This document shows, piece after piece, positions 5,785 to 12,681 of a stretch of DNA of 32,447 nucleotides (the stretch's first letter is position 1; each line of letters starts with the position of its first letter). A program made the translations under genes and the position numbers. This stretch comes from a virus: IMG/VR virus record IMGVR_UViG_3300027977_001345, positions 1 to 32,447 of that record. One strand, 5' to 3'. The notes under the pieces were generated by a model. It made no database searches and was not told the origin of the DNA. It saw only the letters and a program-made list of their open reading frames with translations.

Positions 5785-6582
5785 TTATTTAAACTTAGGT
5801 CCTGTAATCCAAGCAACTAAACTATATCGAATTCCTTTAGTCACCGGAGTAACCTCGTGTAATGTGTAACTAGGAAAAAATATAGCTGTACCACGGTTTT
5901 TTGGAACTTCCATTGGATCTCCACCCACATGCAACAATACTTTTCCGCCTTCATAATCTTCCGGTTCGGATAATTGTATTGAAATACTTAATTTCCTAAT
6001 AACACCATCAATTAATGTTGGTTCCGTATCAATATGTTTGCCATAAAAACCTTTTTCTTCAGAATCATAAACAGTAAATTGTAAACTTTGAATTTCTTTC
6101 AAATCATAATTAAAATATTTGTTGTTTGTTTCTTCAATACATTGAACAATTTTTTCAAAAATCCATGTGTTTTCTTCTTTATCGGAACGAATCCATGATA
6201 CGGGACTGATACGAATTTTTGCTGTTGTTATGTGTTCACTTGAACCATCACCAGTAGAACTATAATTTAATGGAGTAGTCGAATCTCCCGATTTTGGCAA
6301 GTTAATAATTGTTTCACATTCTTCGGGACTAAACAGATTGGTGTGCGCATGAAATGAAGGATTTACAAATCGTTTTAATGGCCAATTTGATTTTCGTTCT
6401 TGATTGTTTTCTGTGACATTAATATATTTCTCTAAAGGTTTTGGTATGTCCAAAAGTGTGTATTCATCAGGAGCCACAGGTTTAAAACCACGAACATCTT
6501 GAATTACAGGTTTATTTAACTCTTTAATTTTATTAAGATCACTTTGTTTAAATAATTCATCCATAAGATTTTTTTGTTCCAT
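5785..6582 (-). CDS. 2OG-Fe(II) oxygenase (paralog B)
   Basis: 265-residue dioxygenase homologous to the gene at 4440-5210 over its last 150 residues (shared SWIRSD, NYDLxEIQSLQFT, EEKGFYGKHID, HEVTPVTKG). Iron ligands H183, D185 and H242, and R252 for 2-oxoglutarate, are all present. The N-terminal 75 residues differ from paralog A and are charged. A longer reading (from 6633) exists, but its first residues VVGSSPTRPT are the translated tRNA sequence, so I use the ATG at 6582 just after the tRNA. The RBS there is weak (AGAAGAAT). Substrate unknown. Confidence 0.87.
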   Translation of the reverse strand: MEQKNLMDELFKQSDLNKIKELNKPVIQDVRGFKPVAPDEYTLLDIPKPLEKYINVTENNQERKSNWPLKRFVNPSFHAHTNLFSPEECETIINLPKSGDSTTPLNYSSTGDGSSEHITTAKIRISPVSWIRSDKEENTWIFEKIVQCIEETNNKYFNYDLKEIQSLQFTVYDSEEKGFYGKHIDTEPTLIDGVIRKLSISIQLSEPEDYEGGKVLLHVGGDPMEVPKNRGTAIFFPSYTLHEVTPVTKGIRYSLVAWITGPKFK

Positions 6583-6599
6583 ATTCTTCTTTATAAATT

Positions 6600-6676
6600 T
6601 GGTGGGCCTTGTAGGACTCGAACCTACGACCAAAGGATTATGAGTCCTCTGCTCTAACCAACTGAGCTAAAGGCCC
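6600..6676 (-). tRNA. tRNA with CAT anticodon, probably tRNA-Ile2 (else Met)
   Basis: 77-nt perfect cloverleaf with encoded CCA. Acceptor GGGCCTT/AAGGCCC, D arm GCTC/GAGC, anticodon stem GAGGA/TCCTT with loop CTCATAA, T arm GTAGG/CCTAC around TTCGAGT. C4:G69 and C5:G68 in the acceptor and the TTGGTC variable region resemble E. coli tRNA-Ile2, whose C34 is changed to lysidine by TilS. A CAT tRNA with these features would read AUA. Met elongator cannot be excluded. Confidence 0.85.
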
Positions 6677-6682
6677 TTTGGT

Positions 6683-6856
6683 TTACCAGCTCCCGTCATC
6701 AAACCATATTCGTATGGTGATTGGCAGCAATTCAATGATATAGGAGGTAGTTACTTCCCAAGCATCATTCTCACTACCTCTACTAAAATCGATTCTCCAA
6801 TGAAATGGATTCAATTTCAATGTAATATTACATCCTGAATATCGTAACCAATTCAT
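6683..6856 (-). CDS. 57-residue conserved-looking phage protein
   Basis: Small aromatic-rich protein: MNWLRYSGCNITLKLNPFHW at the start and a terminal segment IRIWFDDGSW. Its start overlaps the previous stop (ATGA) and its stop lies 7 nt before the tRNA. It resembles, from memory, a small protein of T4-like cyanophages with the same MNW..YSGCN..LNPFHW frame and DDGSW end. Function unknown; no membrane segment or known motif. Confidence 0.65.
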   Translation of the reverse strand: MNWLRYSGCNITLKLNPFHWRIDFSRGSENDAWEVTTSYIIELLPITIRIWFDDGSW

Positions 6857-7083
6857 TTTAAAATTTCCGCCATAGGTTCAGCAATGTTAAATTGGCTACG
6901 GATATATTTGTCTTTTAACATTTCTGGAATAATTGTGTGCGGTTCTTCCAACATAAACGGACAAGGACCGCCCCACGTATTATTGGCCAAAAACGATTTG
7001 AATATTTCTAAATCTTTTTTATTCTTTGGATCAAAAGTTCTTTTTTGATTTTGTACTAATTGGTAGTTTGTAAGAATTGTCAT
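6853..7083 (-). CDS. 76-residue hypothetical protein
   Basis: Begins MTILTNYQLVQNQKRTFDPK and contains NNTWGGPCPFMLEEPHTIIPEML, a Trp/Pro-rich core, with a short helical end (IAEPMAEILK). No domain recognised. Both ends overlap neighbours by 4 nt (ATGA), so it is part of the operon started by the promoter at 7285-7313. Confidence 0.65.
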   Translation of the reverse strand: MTILTNYQLVQNQKRTFDPKNKKDLEIFKSFLANNTWGGPCPFMLEEPHTIIPEMLKDKYIRSQFNIAEPMAEILK

Positions 7084-7274
7084 TTTAAATACTCCATACT
7101 ATCTTTTTTCATATAATGAACCACCTGATTTTTCTTCGAATCAGGTACTTCTCTAACAACAGGAATAAATTTCTCGCCATCGATTTCTTCGAGAGGCCAA
7201 TGGGAGTAAGTATAGAAGATATCCGTACCATTTCTAGCACGAACTTTTTTGAGAATTGATTTCACTTTTTTCAT
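7080..7274 (-). CDS. 64-residue hypothetical protein
   Basis: Basic small protein, MKKVKSILKKVRARNGTDIF at the N-terminus and HYMKKDSMEYLK at the end. I place the start at 7274: the promoter's -10 (7285-7290) lies inside a longer in-frame reading, so upstream ATGs would be at or before the transcription start. The leader would be very short and has no strong RBS. First gene of the early unit running through the small genes, tRNA and 2OG oxygenases. Function unknown. Confidence 0.6.
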   Translation of the reverse strand: MKKVKSILKKVRARNGTDIFYTYSHWPLEEIDGEKFIPVVREVPDSKKNQVVHYMKKDSMEYLK

Positions 7275-7284
7275 AATATGTACC

Positions 7285-7313
7285 ATTATAACACAGAATA
7301 GGGGGTCTGTCAA
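7285..7313 (-). promoter_or_regulatory. Early sigma70-type promoter, perfect consensus
   Basis: Minus strand TTGACA (7313-7308), exactly 17-bp spacer, TATAAT (7290-7285), with extended GTTATAAT. Transcription should begin near 7278, giving an almost leaderless message for the gene at 7274. The -35 lies in the loop of the hairpin at 7298-7324. Confidence 0.85.
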
Positions 7314-7324
7314 GATCCCCCTAT
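7298..7324 (-). terminator. Hairpin after the hsp20 unit, fused to the next promoter
   Basis: Perfect 8-bp stem ATAGGGGG/CCCCCTAT with an 11-nt loop, just downstream of the 20-codon gene. There is no long T run on the 3' side in the minus direction (TTCTGTGTT), so termination strength is uncertain. The loop holds the -35 TTGACA of the next promoter. Confidence 0.5.
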
Positions 7325-7328
7325 ATGT

Positions 7329-7391
7329 TTACCGACTTTTTGGATAATTCAACTGTTCCCATTCCTCATCGGTTACGGGCCACCAGTTCAT
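7329..7391 (-). CDS. 20-residue peptide after hsp20
   Basis: Reading frame MNWWPVTDEEWEQLNYPKSR, starting in a TAATG overlap with the hsp20 stop and ending 5 nt before the hairpin. The compact fit between hsp20 and the hairpin and the Trp-rich, non-random composition argue for a real coupled microprotein. It is too short to be sure. Confidence 0.45.
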   Translation of the reverse strand: MNWWPVTDEEWEQLNYPKSR

Positions 7392-7852
7392 TATTCGCTC
7401 TTTTCTTTAATGGCAATCTTTTTAATGGTATCTTGAGCCTGCACAAGATTTTCTAACCATACACGCAACATACCATTCATCATTTCGGCTTGACCAATTT
7501 CAATCTTGTCAGCCAATGTAAATGAACGTGTAAAGTTACGGTTAGCGATTCCTTTAAAGAGGAAATTTTCTTCTTCTTTAAGTTCATCTTCTTTTGCAGA
7601 GCCTTTGATGACCAATTTATTACCTTCAAGAGTTACTTCAATATCAGATTTGGCGAAACCAGCAACTGCCATTTCAATGACATACTTGTTTTTGCTTACT
7701 TGTTTGATATTGTATGGAGGATACGATGGTACATTCTTAGTTACATTTTTGGTAACTTCTTCGATGTCTTTGAAGAATTTGTCGTAACCAACTGTGAATG
7801 GATCCAGCGTTTTGTGAAAGTCGAATAGACTTGGTAATAGACTTGTAGTCAT
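7391..7852 (-). CDS. hsp20: Hsp20 small heat shock protein
   Basis: 153-residue IbpA-like small heat shock protein that holds unfolding proteins in a refoldable state. The N-terminal region MTTSLLPSLFDFHKTLDPF and GYDKFFKDIEEV matches IbpA style. The alpha-crystallin domain spans about 45-145, with YVIEMAVAGFAKSDIEV, a GIANRNFTRSFTL segment and MNGMLRVWL (the family's GxLxxxxP-type strand, here without the usual IxI end). Hsp20 is widespread in T4-like cyanophages and relatives. RBS AAGGAG. A perfect T4 late box lies about 65 nt upstream, implying late expression and a possible role in virion assembly. Confidence 0.92.
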   Translation of the reverse strand: MTTSLLPSLFDFHKTLDPFTVGYDKFFKDIEEVTKNVTKNVPSYPPYNIKQVSKNKYVIEMAVAGFAKSDIEVTLEGNKLVIKGSAKEDELKEEENFLFKGIANRNFTRSFTLADKIEIGQAEMMNGMLRVWLENLVQAQDTIKKIAIKEKSE

Positions 7853-7917
7853 GTTTATATGCTCCTTAATTTAAGCGAGTTAATCAAAATTATAGGCCCC
7901 AAAGGCACCTACATCCA

Positions 7918-7925
7918 TATTTATA
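7918..7925 (-). promoter_or_regulatory. T4-type late promoter (TATAAATA) for hsp20
   Basis: Exact TATAAATA on the minus strand in the 107-bp gap between regA and hsp20. No -35 is needed for gp55-type promoters. The rest of the leader contains an imperfect hairpin (TAGG..CCTA, about 7892-7910). Confidence 0.7.
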
Positions 7926-7959
7926 ACACATTTCACTTCAAATGGCAATACTTTTGGTA

Positions 7960-8373
7960 TTAAAAATTATCTTTTTTAACTTTATTACCAATGTTATATT
8001 TTGGTATTAATTGCCACTCATTCTTTTCTTTGTGTGAAAGAATTTTAATTTGTGATAGGAATATTGGTTCTGGTGTTTGTGTGGATTTTTTATCTACTAA
8101 AGTTATTAGTCCCCAATCTTCCAATAAATTAGCAATTGCGTTTCTACGAGAAAGGTCATTCTCACTAATATCGGTTGGTTTGCCATCTAAAGCAAACAAT
8201 TCTTTAAAATGCACAATGTAATATCTACCTTGCTTGTGTAAAATGTGGCAAGATTGGTATAGTATTTTTTCTTTTTTGGAAGCGACCCCAATACGGGTAA
8301 GTGTTTCTCTGACTTTTAGGAAATCATCTTGTTGATTCAAAGTCACTTCAACTAAATCAGTAATGTTAATCAT
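7960..8373 (-). CDS. regA: RegA translational repressor
   Basis: 137-residue homolog of T4 RegA, which binds start regions of many early mRNAs and blocks translation. The N-terminus (MINITDLVEVTLNQQDDFLK), the central ILYQSCHILHKQGRYYIVHFKE-type segment and LSRRNAIANLLEDWGLI match the family. The C-terminal extension is basic (GNKVKKDNF). The position directly after gp62 with a 4-nt overlap is the T4 order (44-62-regA). Confidence 0.92.
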   Translation of the reverse strand: MINITDLVEVTLNQQDDFLKVRETLTRIGVASKKEKILYQSCHILHKQGRYYIVHFKELFALDGKPTDISENDLSRRNAIANLLEDWGLITLVDKKSTQTPEPIFLSQIKILSHKEKNEWQLIPKYNIGNKVKKDNF

Positions 8374-8753
8374 ATTCCGCCTTTGTCTGTTTTTCTTTTT
8401 ATTTCAGCGATTTGTTCATTAGTAAGAAGTCGTAAAGCCTCTTTGGCTTTCTCATTAGAATAACCAAAATATATCTTTACACATTCTATATTCTTGTCGA
8501 CCTCTGATTTCTGCCACGGTTGGAATTTCCGTTTCATAGGTCTTATGGTATTTAGAAGATATTGATATTGAAGGTCTTTTTCTAGACTTGGGTGCTTGTT
8601 GAGTTCGTTGACATATAAAACACAGTCCATGTGATAGGACAAGGCTCGGTTGATGATGTATGGGTTATAATCTTTATAATCCAACTCATCACGAAATACG
8701 CTTTTTTTCTTCTCCAGTATAGATGGTATGATTTCTTTAAATAAATCTGGCAT
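8370..8753 (-). CDS. 62: Clamp loader small subunit gp62
   Basis: 127-residue partner of gp44 in the sliding-clamp loader. Recognisable segments: YNPYIINRALSYHMDCVLYV, then NTIRPMKRKFQPW, and the C-terminal LTNEQIAEIKRK. It is shorter than T4 gp62 (about 187) but similar in size to those of aquatic T4-like phages. It lies between the PD-(D/E)XK-like gene (1 nt gap) and regA (4-nt overlap). Confidence 0.9.
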   Translation of the reverse strand: MPDLFKEIIPSILEKKKSVFRDELDYKDYNPYIINRALSYHMDCVLYVNELNKHPSLEKDLQYQYLLNTIRPMKRKFQPWQKSEVDKNIECVKIYFGYSNEKAKEALRLLTNEQIAEIKRKTDKGGI

Positions 8754-8754
8754 C

Positions 8755-9207
8755 TTAATACTCCGATACCGTATACTTCATCATTTCTGTTAATGTAACA
8801 TCATCAACTTTTTGAATGGGTGTAACTGCCTCTTGTTCAATATCAATTAAAACCATATCACGACCATCTTTGGTGTAATAGTTTCTTGTTTTAAATGTTT
8901 TTGGATCAACTTTAAATAACCAACCAGCATACTTATAATTATGGCGAGCAGCCGGCACGGTGACAAAATATAATTCATCTACACCACGGCATTTGCGCAA
9001 TTGATTAGGTTTGATTGTGATTGCTTTTTCTTTGATAAAAGGCACTTGTGTTTTCACTTCAATTGTTTTACCATCACCGACCAAATCTTTTTTACTATCG
9101 AAATGATTGAGTGCTTGCTCAACAACAACACCTTTTTTGGACAAATAGTTACTGACATATTTTTCACCCATACGGCCAAGAATATCCATCATCTGTGAAC
9201 GATCCAT
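8755..9207 (-). CDS. PD-(D/E)XK nuclease-like protein within the clamp-loader operon
   Basis: 150-residue protein whose first 60 residues carry the pattern of small PD-(D/E)XK nucleases. There is a helix with E15 (GRMGEKYVSNYLSKKG), then D41 (SKKDLVGDGK), then E50-V-K52 (TIEVKTQVP). The rest (LRKCRGVDELYFVTVPAARH, then a WLFKVDP strand) fits the beta-alpha extension of such folds. Possible roles are endonuclease or Holliday-junction-type DNA binding during replication, but none is shown. RBS TAGGAG. Its place between gp44 and gp62 would normally be empty in T4. Fold call is moderately sure, function is inference. Confidence 0.6.
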   Translation of the reverse strand: MDRSQMMDILGRMGEKYVSNYLSKKGVVVEQALNHFDSKKDLVGDGKTIEVKTQVPFIKEKAITIKPNQLRKCRGVDELYFVTVPAARHNYKYAGWLFKVDPKTFKTRNYYTKDGRDMVLIDIEQEAVTPIQKVDDVTLTEMMKYTVSEY

Positions 9208-9215
9208 GATTTCTC

Positions 9216-10148
9216 CTATTTAAAAGAACAATCAACCATGATTTCTGTTAAACAAGCTATCATATTGATTTCGTGGTCAGCCACAAAGGCGGATTGATAT
9301 TGGTACTTGGCGAGAATGAGAACTAGTTGTGGTACCGAATCTGGTGTTAATTCTTCATACAAAGAATCATACAATTTTCGATACACTTTGATTGGATCAT
9401 TATCCAAATTATTGGTGACCCATTTACGAGCAGCCGAGAAATCTTTTTCTTTGAGAGCTTTGATTAAAGCTTCGAGTTGAATATCAGCAACATTAGAAAG
9501 GATACCAGAATCAATGGCGCCAGAAACCGAGTATCGCTGCAATTCATTAAGAATTCTTCGATTGTCAGGAAAGTGTTTTGTGATGACGGCGGCAACAACG
9601 TCTTTTGAGTATTTAATTCCTTCTTGTGAAAGGATGTTTTCAACCCGTTTAAAAAATTGTGACGCCAGTTTTGGTTTAGAACCGTTGATTTTAAAATCGA
9701 TAACAGAACAACGGGAATGGATTGGATCAATGATACGATTTTTGAAATTGCATGTGAAGATGAATGAGCAGTTTGATGCAAATTCTTCAATGGCTCCCCG
9801 TAGAGCAGGTTGAGTTGAATTAGGATTGAGATAATCAGCCTCATCAATGATGACAACTTTTCTGCCACCCATGAGCGACATTGAAGAAGCATAGTTTTTG
9901 ATTTTGTTACGTAGGACATCAATGCCAGACTCATCAGAACCATTGATGATAATGTAATCGCAACCAATCTCATTACACAATGCTTTAGCAACTGTTGTTT
10001 TTCCGACACCTGCCGTACCAGATAAAAGAAGATTTGGTATTTCTTTTCTCTTAACGTACTCCTGAAAAGTTTCCTTGATCGCATCCGGAAGAATACATTC
10101 TTCAATTGTTTTTGGTCGATACTTCTCGACCCATAATAAATGTTCCAT
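9216..10148 (-). CDS. 44: Clamp loader large subunit gp44 (AAA+ ATPase)
   Basis: 310-residue AAA+ protein that, with gp62, loads the gp45 clamp on primer-template. N-terminal WVEKYRPKTIEECILP box; Walker A GTAGVGKT at 44-51; Walker B VVIIDEAD at 98-105; sensor/arginine-finger motif SRC at 145-147 in PIHSRCSVIDF. The length matches T4 gp44 (319). GGGAG-type RBS before the ATG at 10148. Confidence 0.97.
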   Translation of the reverse strand: MEHLLWVEKYRPKTIEECILPDAIKETFQEYVKRKEIPNLLLSGTAGVGKTTVAKALCNEIGCDYIIINGSDESGIDVLRNKIKNYASSMSLMGGRKVVIIDEADYLNPNSTQPALRGAIEEFASNCSFIFTCNFKNRIIDPIHSRCSVIDFKINGSKPKLASQFFKRVENILSQEGIKYSKDVVAAVITKHFPDNRRILNELQRYSVSGAIDSGILSNVADIQLEALIKALKEKDFSAARKWVTNNLDNDPIKVYRKLYDSLYEELTPDSVPQLVLILAKYQYQSAFVADHEINMIACLTEIMVDCSFK

Positions 10149-10184
10149 TCAAAACTCCCATAATATAATATACAACAACTACAA

Positions 10185-10373
10185 TTATTTTAATTCACCT
10201 TGAAGCATACCAACAACTTCAATAAAGCTCATATCAACCACTACATTTCCTGTGGTGGTGTTAATAACAGTAAATTCACCTTCTTCAGTTTTTGAAACAA
10301 ACACCACCACAACAAAATTGGGATTGACGGCGATTGATTCTTTCGTGTTTGCATCTGTAAAGTTTAATAACAT
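10185..10373 (-). CDS. 62-residue FlbD-like small protein
   Basis: Begins MLLNFTDANTKESIAVNPNF with later segments VVVVFVSKT, FTVINTTTGNVVV and IEVVGML. A strand - 'VNP..V' - strand - 'T..G..V' layout recalls FlbD-type proteins, which I offer only as resemblance. A longer in-frame reading reaches 10481, but GGAG precedes the ATG at 10373, which lies directly after the gp45 stop, so I use that start. Function unknown; inserted between gp45 and gp44. Confidence 0.6.
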   Translation of the reverse strand: MLLNFTDANTKESIAVNPNFVVVVFVSKTEEGEFTVINTTTGNVVVDMSFIEVVGMLQGELK

Positions 10374-10374
10374 T

Positions 10375-11046
10375 TTATTCTCCAAATTTAGAATACTTGG
10401 CTTCAGTTGCAACAAAATACTGAATGTCTTGATTCTTATTTTTAAACAAAGAAAGTCCTTTGGATGAAATTTCCACATCATAAGAACCGGGGATCATTTT
10501 TAGATTTTCAGTTAAGAAAACCATTTTAAATTTTTGACCATTGCCAGCCGCAACTTGAATTGTATTGGTATCGGCTGATGAATCTTTCACATCACAACTG
10601 GTTAAATTAATATCACCACCATCAGATTCTACGACCAGGTTAGGTGACTGTAACACATTCGTGATTTTAATGATAGAATCAAAATCATCTTTGGTGAGAG
10701 TGAAAGTAATATCAACTGAAGGTAGTGTCAATTCCTTATCAGGTGGAATCAAAATACTTTCTTTTTCTGTTTTGCGATACTTGGTTTTGTTACGGCCAAA
10801 GTTAAAGATAATATTGATATCATCAAAATCAATATCCGTATCTTTGCCAATTGAATGAATCGTCAAAAACTTATTCAAATCATACACACAAAAATCTTGT
10901 GGGAAAGAATCTTTTAATGTGGCTTCAGCCAAAACATTTTTTCCTGTAGAAATTGTTTTGATTTTATTGCCAGTTTTGAATTGAATGCCAGAATTTAATT
11001 TGGCAAAGTTTTGTAATACTGTTAGTGTTTCACTCGATAACTTCAT
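10375..11046 (-). CDS. 45: Sliding clamp gp45
   Basis: 223-residue processivity clamp, a homolog of T4 gp45 (228). It starts MKLSSETLTVLQNFAKLNSG and continues with GIQFKTGNKIKTIS, a typical gp45 first strand-helix unit. Later DLNKFLTIHS and the KDDFDSIIKI helix fit the second clamp domain, and it ends QDIQYFVATEAK. I prefer the ATG at 11046 over one 12 nt upstream because ATGGAGAAAACAATG puts GGAG correctly before the second ATG. In T4 the clamp is also the coactivator of gp55-dependent late transcription; gp55 is encoded at 18208-18747. Confidence 0.93.
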   Translation of the reverse strand: MKLSSETLTVLQNFAKLNSGIQFKTGNKIKTISTGKNVLAEATLKDSFPQDFCVYDLNKFLTIHSIGKDTDIDFDDINIIFNFGRNKTKYRKTEKESILIPPDKELTLPSVDITFTLTKDDFDSIIKITNVLQSPNLVVESDGGDINLTSCDVKDSSADTNTIQVAAGNGQKFKMVFLTENLKMIPGSYDVEISSKGLSLFKNKNQDIQYFVATEAKYSKFGE

Positions 11047-11066
11047 TGTTTTCTCCATTATAAAAA

Positions 11067-11426
11067 TTACTGCTTCGAATATATTGTATCATGTTCATAC
11101 AGAAACATCAAGCAGCACATTGCGTGTGCCAAGTGATGTTTACCAGATTCAGGATCATTAATTTCTCCTTCTTTCCAAGCCCACAGATGCCGTTGCATTG
11201 CATCAAAATACCTACGCTTAGAATCTGGTACATACTTCCAATTGTCTGGTTCATACTTCTCTGCACCAAAGGTAAGTATTTCAACTGTTGCCTTTAATGC
11301 TGCTGGCGGTAATAATCCATATTGTAATTTACCGCCATCAAATTTTCGGCCACCTGTGGTTGCATTTTGTGAGGCTTTTACTTCATCAGCAATCTTGTAA
11401 CCAAAAGGACCATTCACATCACTCAT
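11067..11426 (-). CDS. DUF5664-like (dATP/dGTP diphosphohydrolase-type) protein
   Basis: 119-residue protein with GGRKFDGGKLQYGLLPP near the N-terminus, then EILTFGAEKYEPDNWKYV, RRYFDAMQRHLWAWKEG, and E-x(3)-H-x(2)-HA (DPESGKHHLAHAMCC). This is the pattern of a small all-alpha phage family related to MazG-like nucleotide pyrophosphohydrolases. It might cleanse or bias the nucleotide pool. TAATG overlap with the previous gene and a GGAG RBS. Family resemblance is good; the reaction is inferred. Confidence 0.65.
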   Translation of the reverse strand: MSDVNGPFGYKIADEVKASQNATTGGRKFDGGKLQYGLLPPAALKATVEILTFGAEKYEPDNWKYVPDSKRRYFDAMQRHLWAWKEGEINDPESGKHHLAHAMCCLMFLYEHDTIYSKQ

Positions 11427-12244
11427 TACATTTCTCCAACAAAATTAGCCACAGCAGGCATATCTCCTTGGAAATGATACGTGCCAATGTGTGAGGTTTT
11501 CATCCAAGGACATAAATGAATCGTACCGCCAATCTTACGCCACATTTGGCAGAACATATAATCTTCTGACAAGTAACGATCAGAACCACCACCAACGATA
11601 CTATCTTTGGTATCAATAACTGTATCAAAGAAAGCATGAATGTATCGTGTGCCATCAAAGTGTGCTTGGCCAACATGGTCTGGTTTGTAACGAATCATTG
11701 GATATGCTTCTTCCATTTTCTTAAACACATCACGTTTAATCATCATAAAACCTGTGCCAATTTCTAACACTTCTAATGGTTCTGTAACGCTAAATTGTGC
11801 TGTGCCTTTTACTGGATTAAAAACATAATCACCAGTAACCTTTTCTAATGTTTGTGCATCAATATCTGGATTCTTTGCTACAGCAGTTTTGACTGATTTC
11901 CATTTGATTGCTTTTTTGGGATAAGGACCACCAGAAACATCTTTGTCCATGGCCAATAAGGCAATTACATCTTGTGGATTAAAGTGTATATCAGAATCAA
12001 TAAACAACATATGTGTACAATCTGAACGATGGATATATTCATCCACCAAATAATTTCGTGCACGAGTGATTAGTGATTCATTGAAAAGAAATGAAAATTT
12101 CACTTGCACTCCGTATTGCATGCAAAGACCTTGCAAATCTAAACAAGCTTTCATGTATAGGCCGTGATTCATACCACCATACATTGGCGTGGCCACGAAC
12201 AGGCTTTTCTTTTGTAATTCTTCTTTTTTAATTGAAATTTCCAT
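11426..12244 (-). CDS. GT-A-like glycosyltransferase
   Basis: 272-residue protein. SLFVATPMYGGMNHGLYM opens a Rossmann-like domain; ESLITRARNYLVDEY and HMLFIDSDIHFNP contain a D-x-D (83-85) typical of metal-binding GT-A enzymes; VSGGPYPKK, LEIGTGFMMIKRDVF and YLSEDYMFCQMWRKIGG resemble acceptor-side motifs of family 2 type transferases. Likely adds a sugar to DNA, a virion protein or host envelope. It sits between the winged-helix gene's terminator and the DUF5664-like gene. RBS CGGAGAAC. The substrate is not readable. Confidence 0.65.
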   Translation of the reverse strand: MEISIKKEELQKKSLFVATPMYGGMNHGLYMKACLDLQGLCMQYGVQVKFSFLFNESLITRARNYLVDEYIHRSDCTHMLFIDSDIHFNPQDVIALLAMDKDVSGGPYPKKAIKWKSVKTAVAKNPDIDAQTLEKVTGDYVFNPVKGTAQFSVTEPLEVLEIGTGFMMIKRDVFKKMEEAYPMIRYKPDHVGQAHFDGTRYIHAFFDTVIDTKDSIVGGGSDRYLSEDYMFCQMWRKIGGTIHLCPWMKTSHIGTYHFQGDMPAVANFVGEM

Positions 12245-12253
12245 TTGTTCTCC

Positions 12254-12292
12254 GAAAATAAAAAAAGGGAGTATCGTTACTAACGAACTCCC
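12254..12292 (-). terminator. Rho-independent terminator after the winged-helix gene
   Basis: Stem GGGAGT / ACTCCC (12267-12272 with 12287-12292), extended by TCGTT/AACGA after a one-base bulge, loop ACT. In the minus direction it is followed by TTTTTTTATTTT. Canonical structure, 14 nt from the stop. No promoter was found just downstream, so the glycosyltransferase-gp45-gp44 unit may depend on partial readthrough. Confidence 0.88.
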
Positions 12293-12306
12293 CCATAAGC
12301 GATAGC

Positions 12307-12576
12307 TTAGTTAAAACTATAACCAGCTGATAGCGCTGCACGAACCAAAGATTTAGTTGGTTTACCCATACGATACGCACGAACTGCGGTACCATCGGAA
12401 CGGCGAACTGTGTTGGTGTAAATGCAGTGACCTTCTTGACGTAACTCATCGATACGAGCCGATACGTTTTGAATACCAAAACGAGCACGAGCTTGTGCTG
12501 TGGTCAAAGTGTTGTAGCCTTCAGATTTACTCAAGTAATTGAGAATCTTTTGCTTAGCGGATAATTGCTTTTTCAT
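12307..12576 (-). CDS. Winged-helix DNA-binding protein
   Basis: 89-residue protein MKKQLSAKQKILNYLSKSEG with a turn and recognition helix TTAQARARFGIQNVSARIDE, then a wing-like hairpin (HCIYTNTVRRSDGTAVRAYR). This is the layout of small HTH proteins common in T4-like aquatic phages. A GGAG RBS sits before the ATG at 12576; a longer in-frame reading to 12630 has no RBS. It is a one-gene transcription unit with its own early promoter (12631-12660) and a strong terminator, so it is probably an early regulator. Targets unknown. A 5-bp hairpin (CTTGC/GCAAG, 12610-12624) lies in the leader. Confidence 0.8.
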   Translation of the reverse strand: MKKQLSAKQKILNYLSKSEGYNTLTTAQARARFGIQNVSARIDELRQEGHCIYTNTVRRSDGTAVRAYRMGKPTKSLVRAALSAGYSFN

Positions 12577-12630
12577 AATAAAACTCCATAGTAAGTTAAT
12601 AAAATAACCTTGCGTATTGCAAGTTCTCAC

Positions 12631-12660
12631 ATCATAACATTATATATGTGTGTCTGTCAA
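12631..12660 (-). promoter_or_regulatory. Early sigma70-type promoter for the winged-helix gene
   Basis: Minus strand TTGACA (12660-12655), 18-bp spacer, TATGAT (12636-12631), in the context TATATAATGTTATRRT shared with the promoter at 3391-3419. The TTG of the -35 is part of the hairpin at 12658-12680. Confidence 0.75.
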
Positions 12661-12680
12661 GTATAATGGTGGTATACTTG
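12658..12680 (-). terminator. Hairpin after the DUF4338 gene, overlapping a promoter
   Basis: Perfect 8-bp stem CAAGTATA/TATACTTG with a 7-nt loop, directly after the stop at 12682. No T run follows in the minus direction because the -35 TTGACA begins in its last bases. It may be a terminator or a transcript 3'-end stabiliser. Confidence 0.5.
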
Positions 12681-12681
12681 T

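Noticed and set aside
6583-6633. N-terminal extension of the 2OG oxygenase gene beginning MVVGSSPTRPT
   Set aside because: These codons are the tRNA sequence read in frame; the ATG at 6582 after the tRNA is the realistic start.
9464-10105. Long (213-codon) open frame on the same strand as gp44 in another frame
   Set aside because: It lies wholly within the well-supported gp44 gene, has no RBS and no protein-like domain; it is an out-of-frame shadow.
10374-10481. Longer form of the small gene between gp45 and gp44
   Set aside because: The extra 36 codons overlap gp45 out of frame and lack an RBS, whereas GGAG precedes the ATG at 10373.
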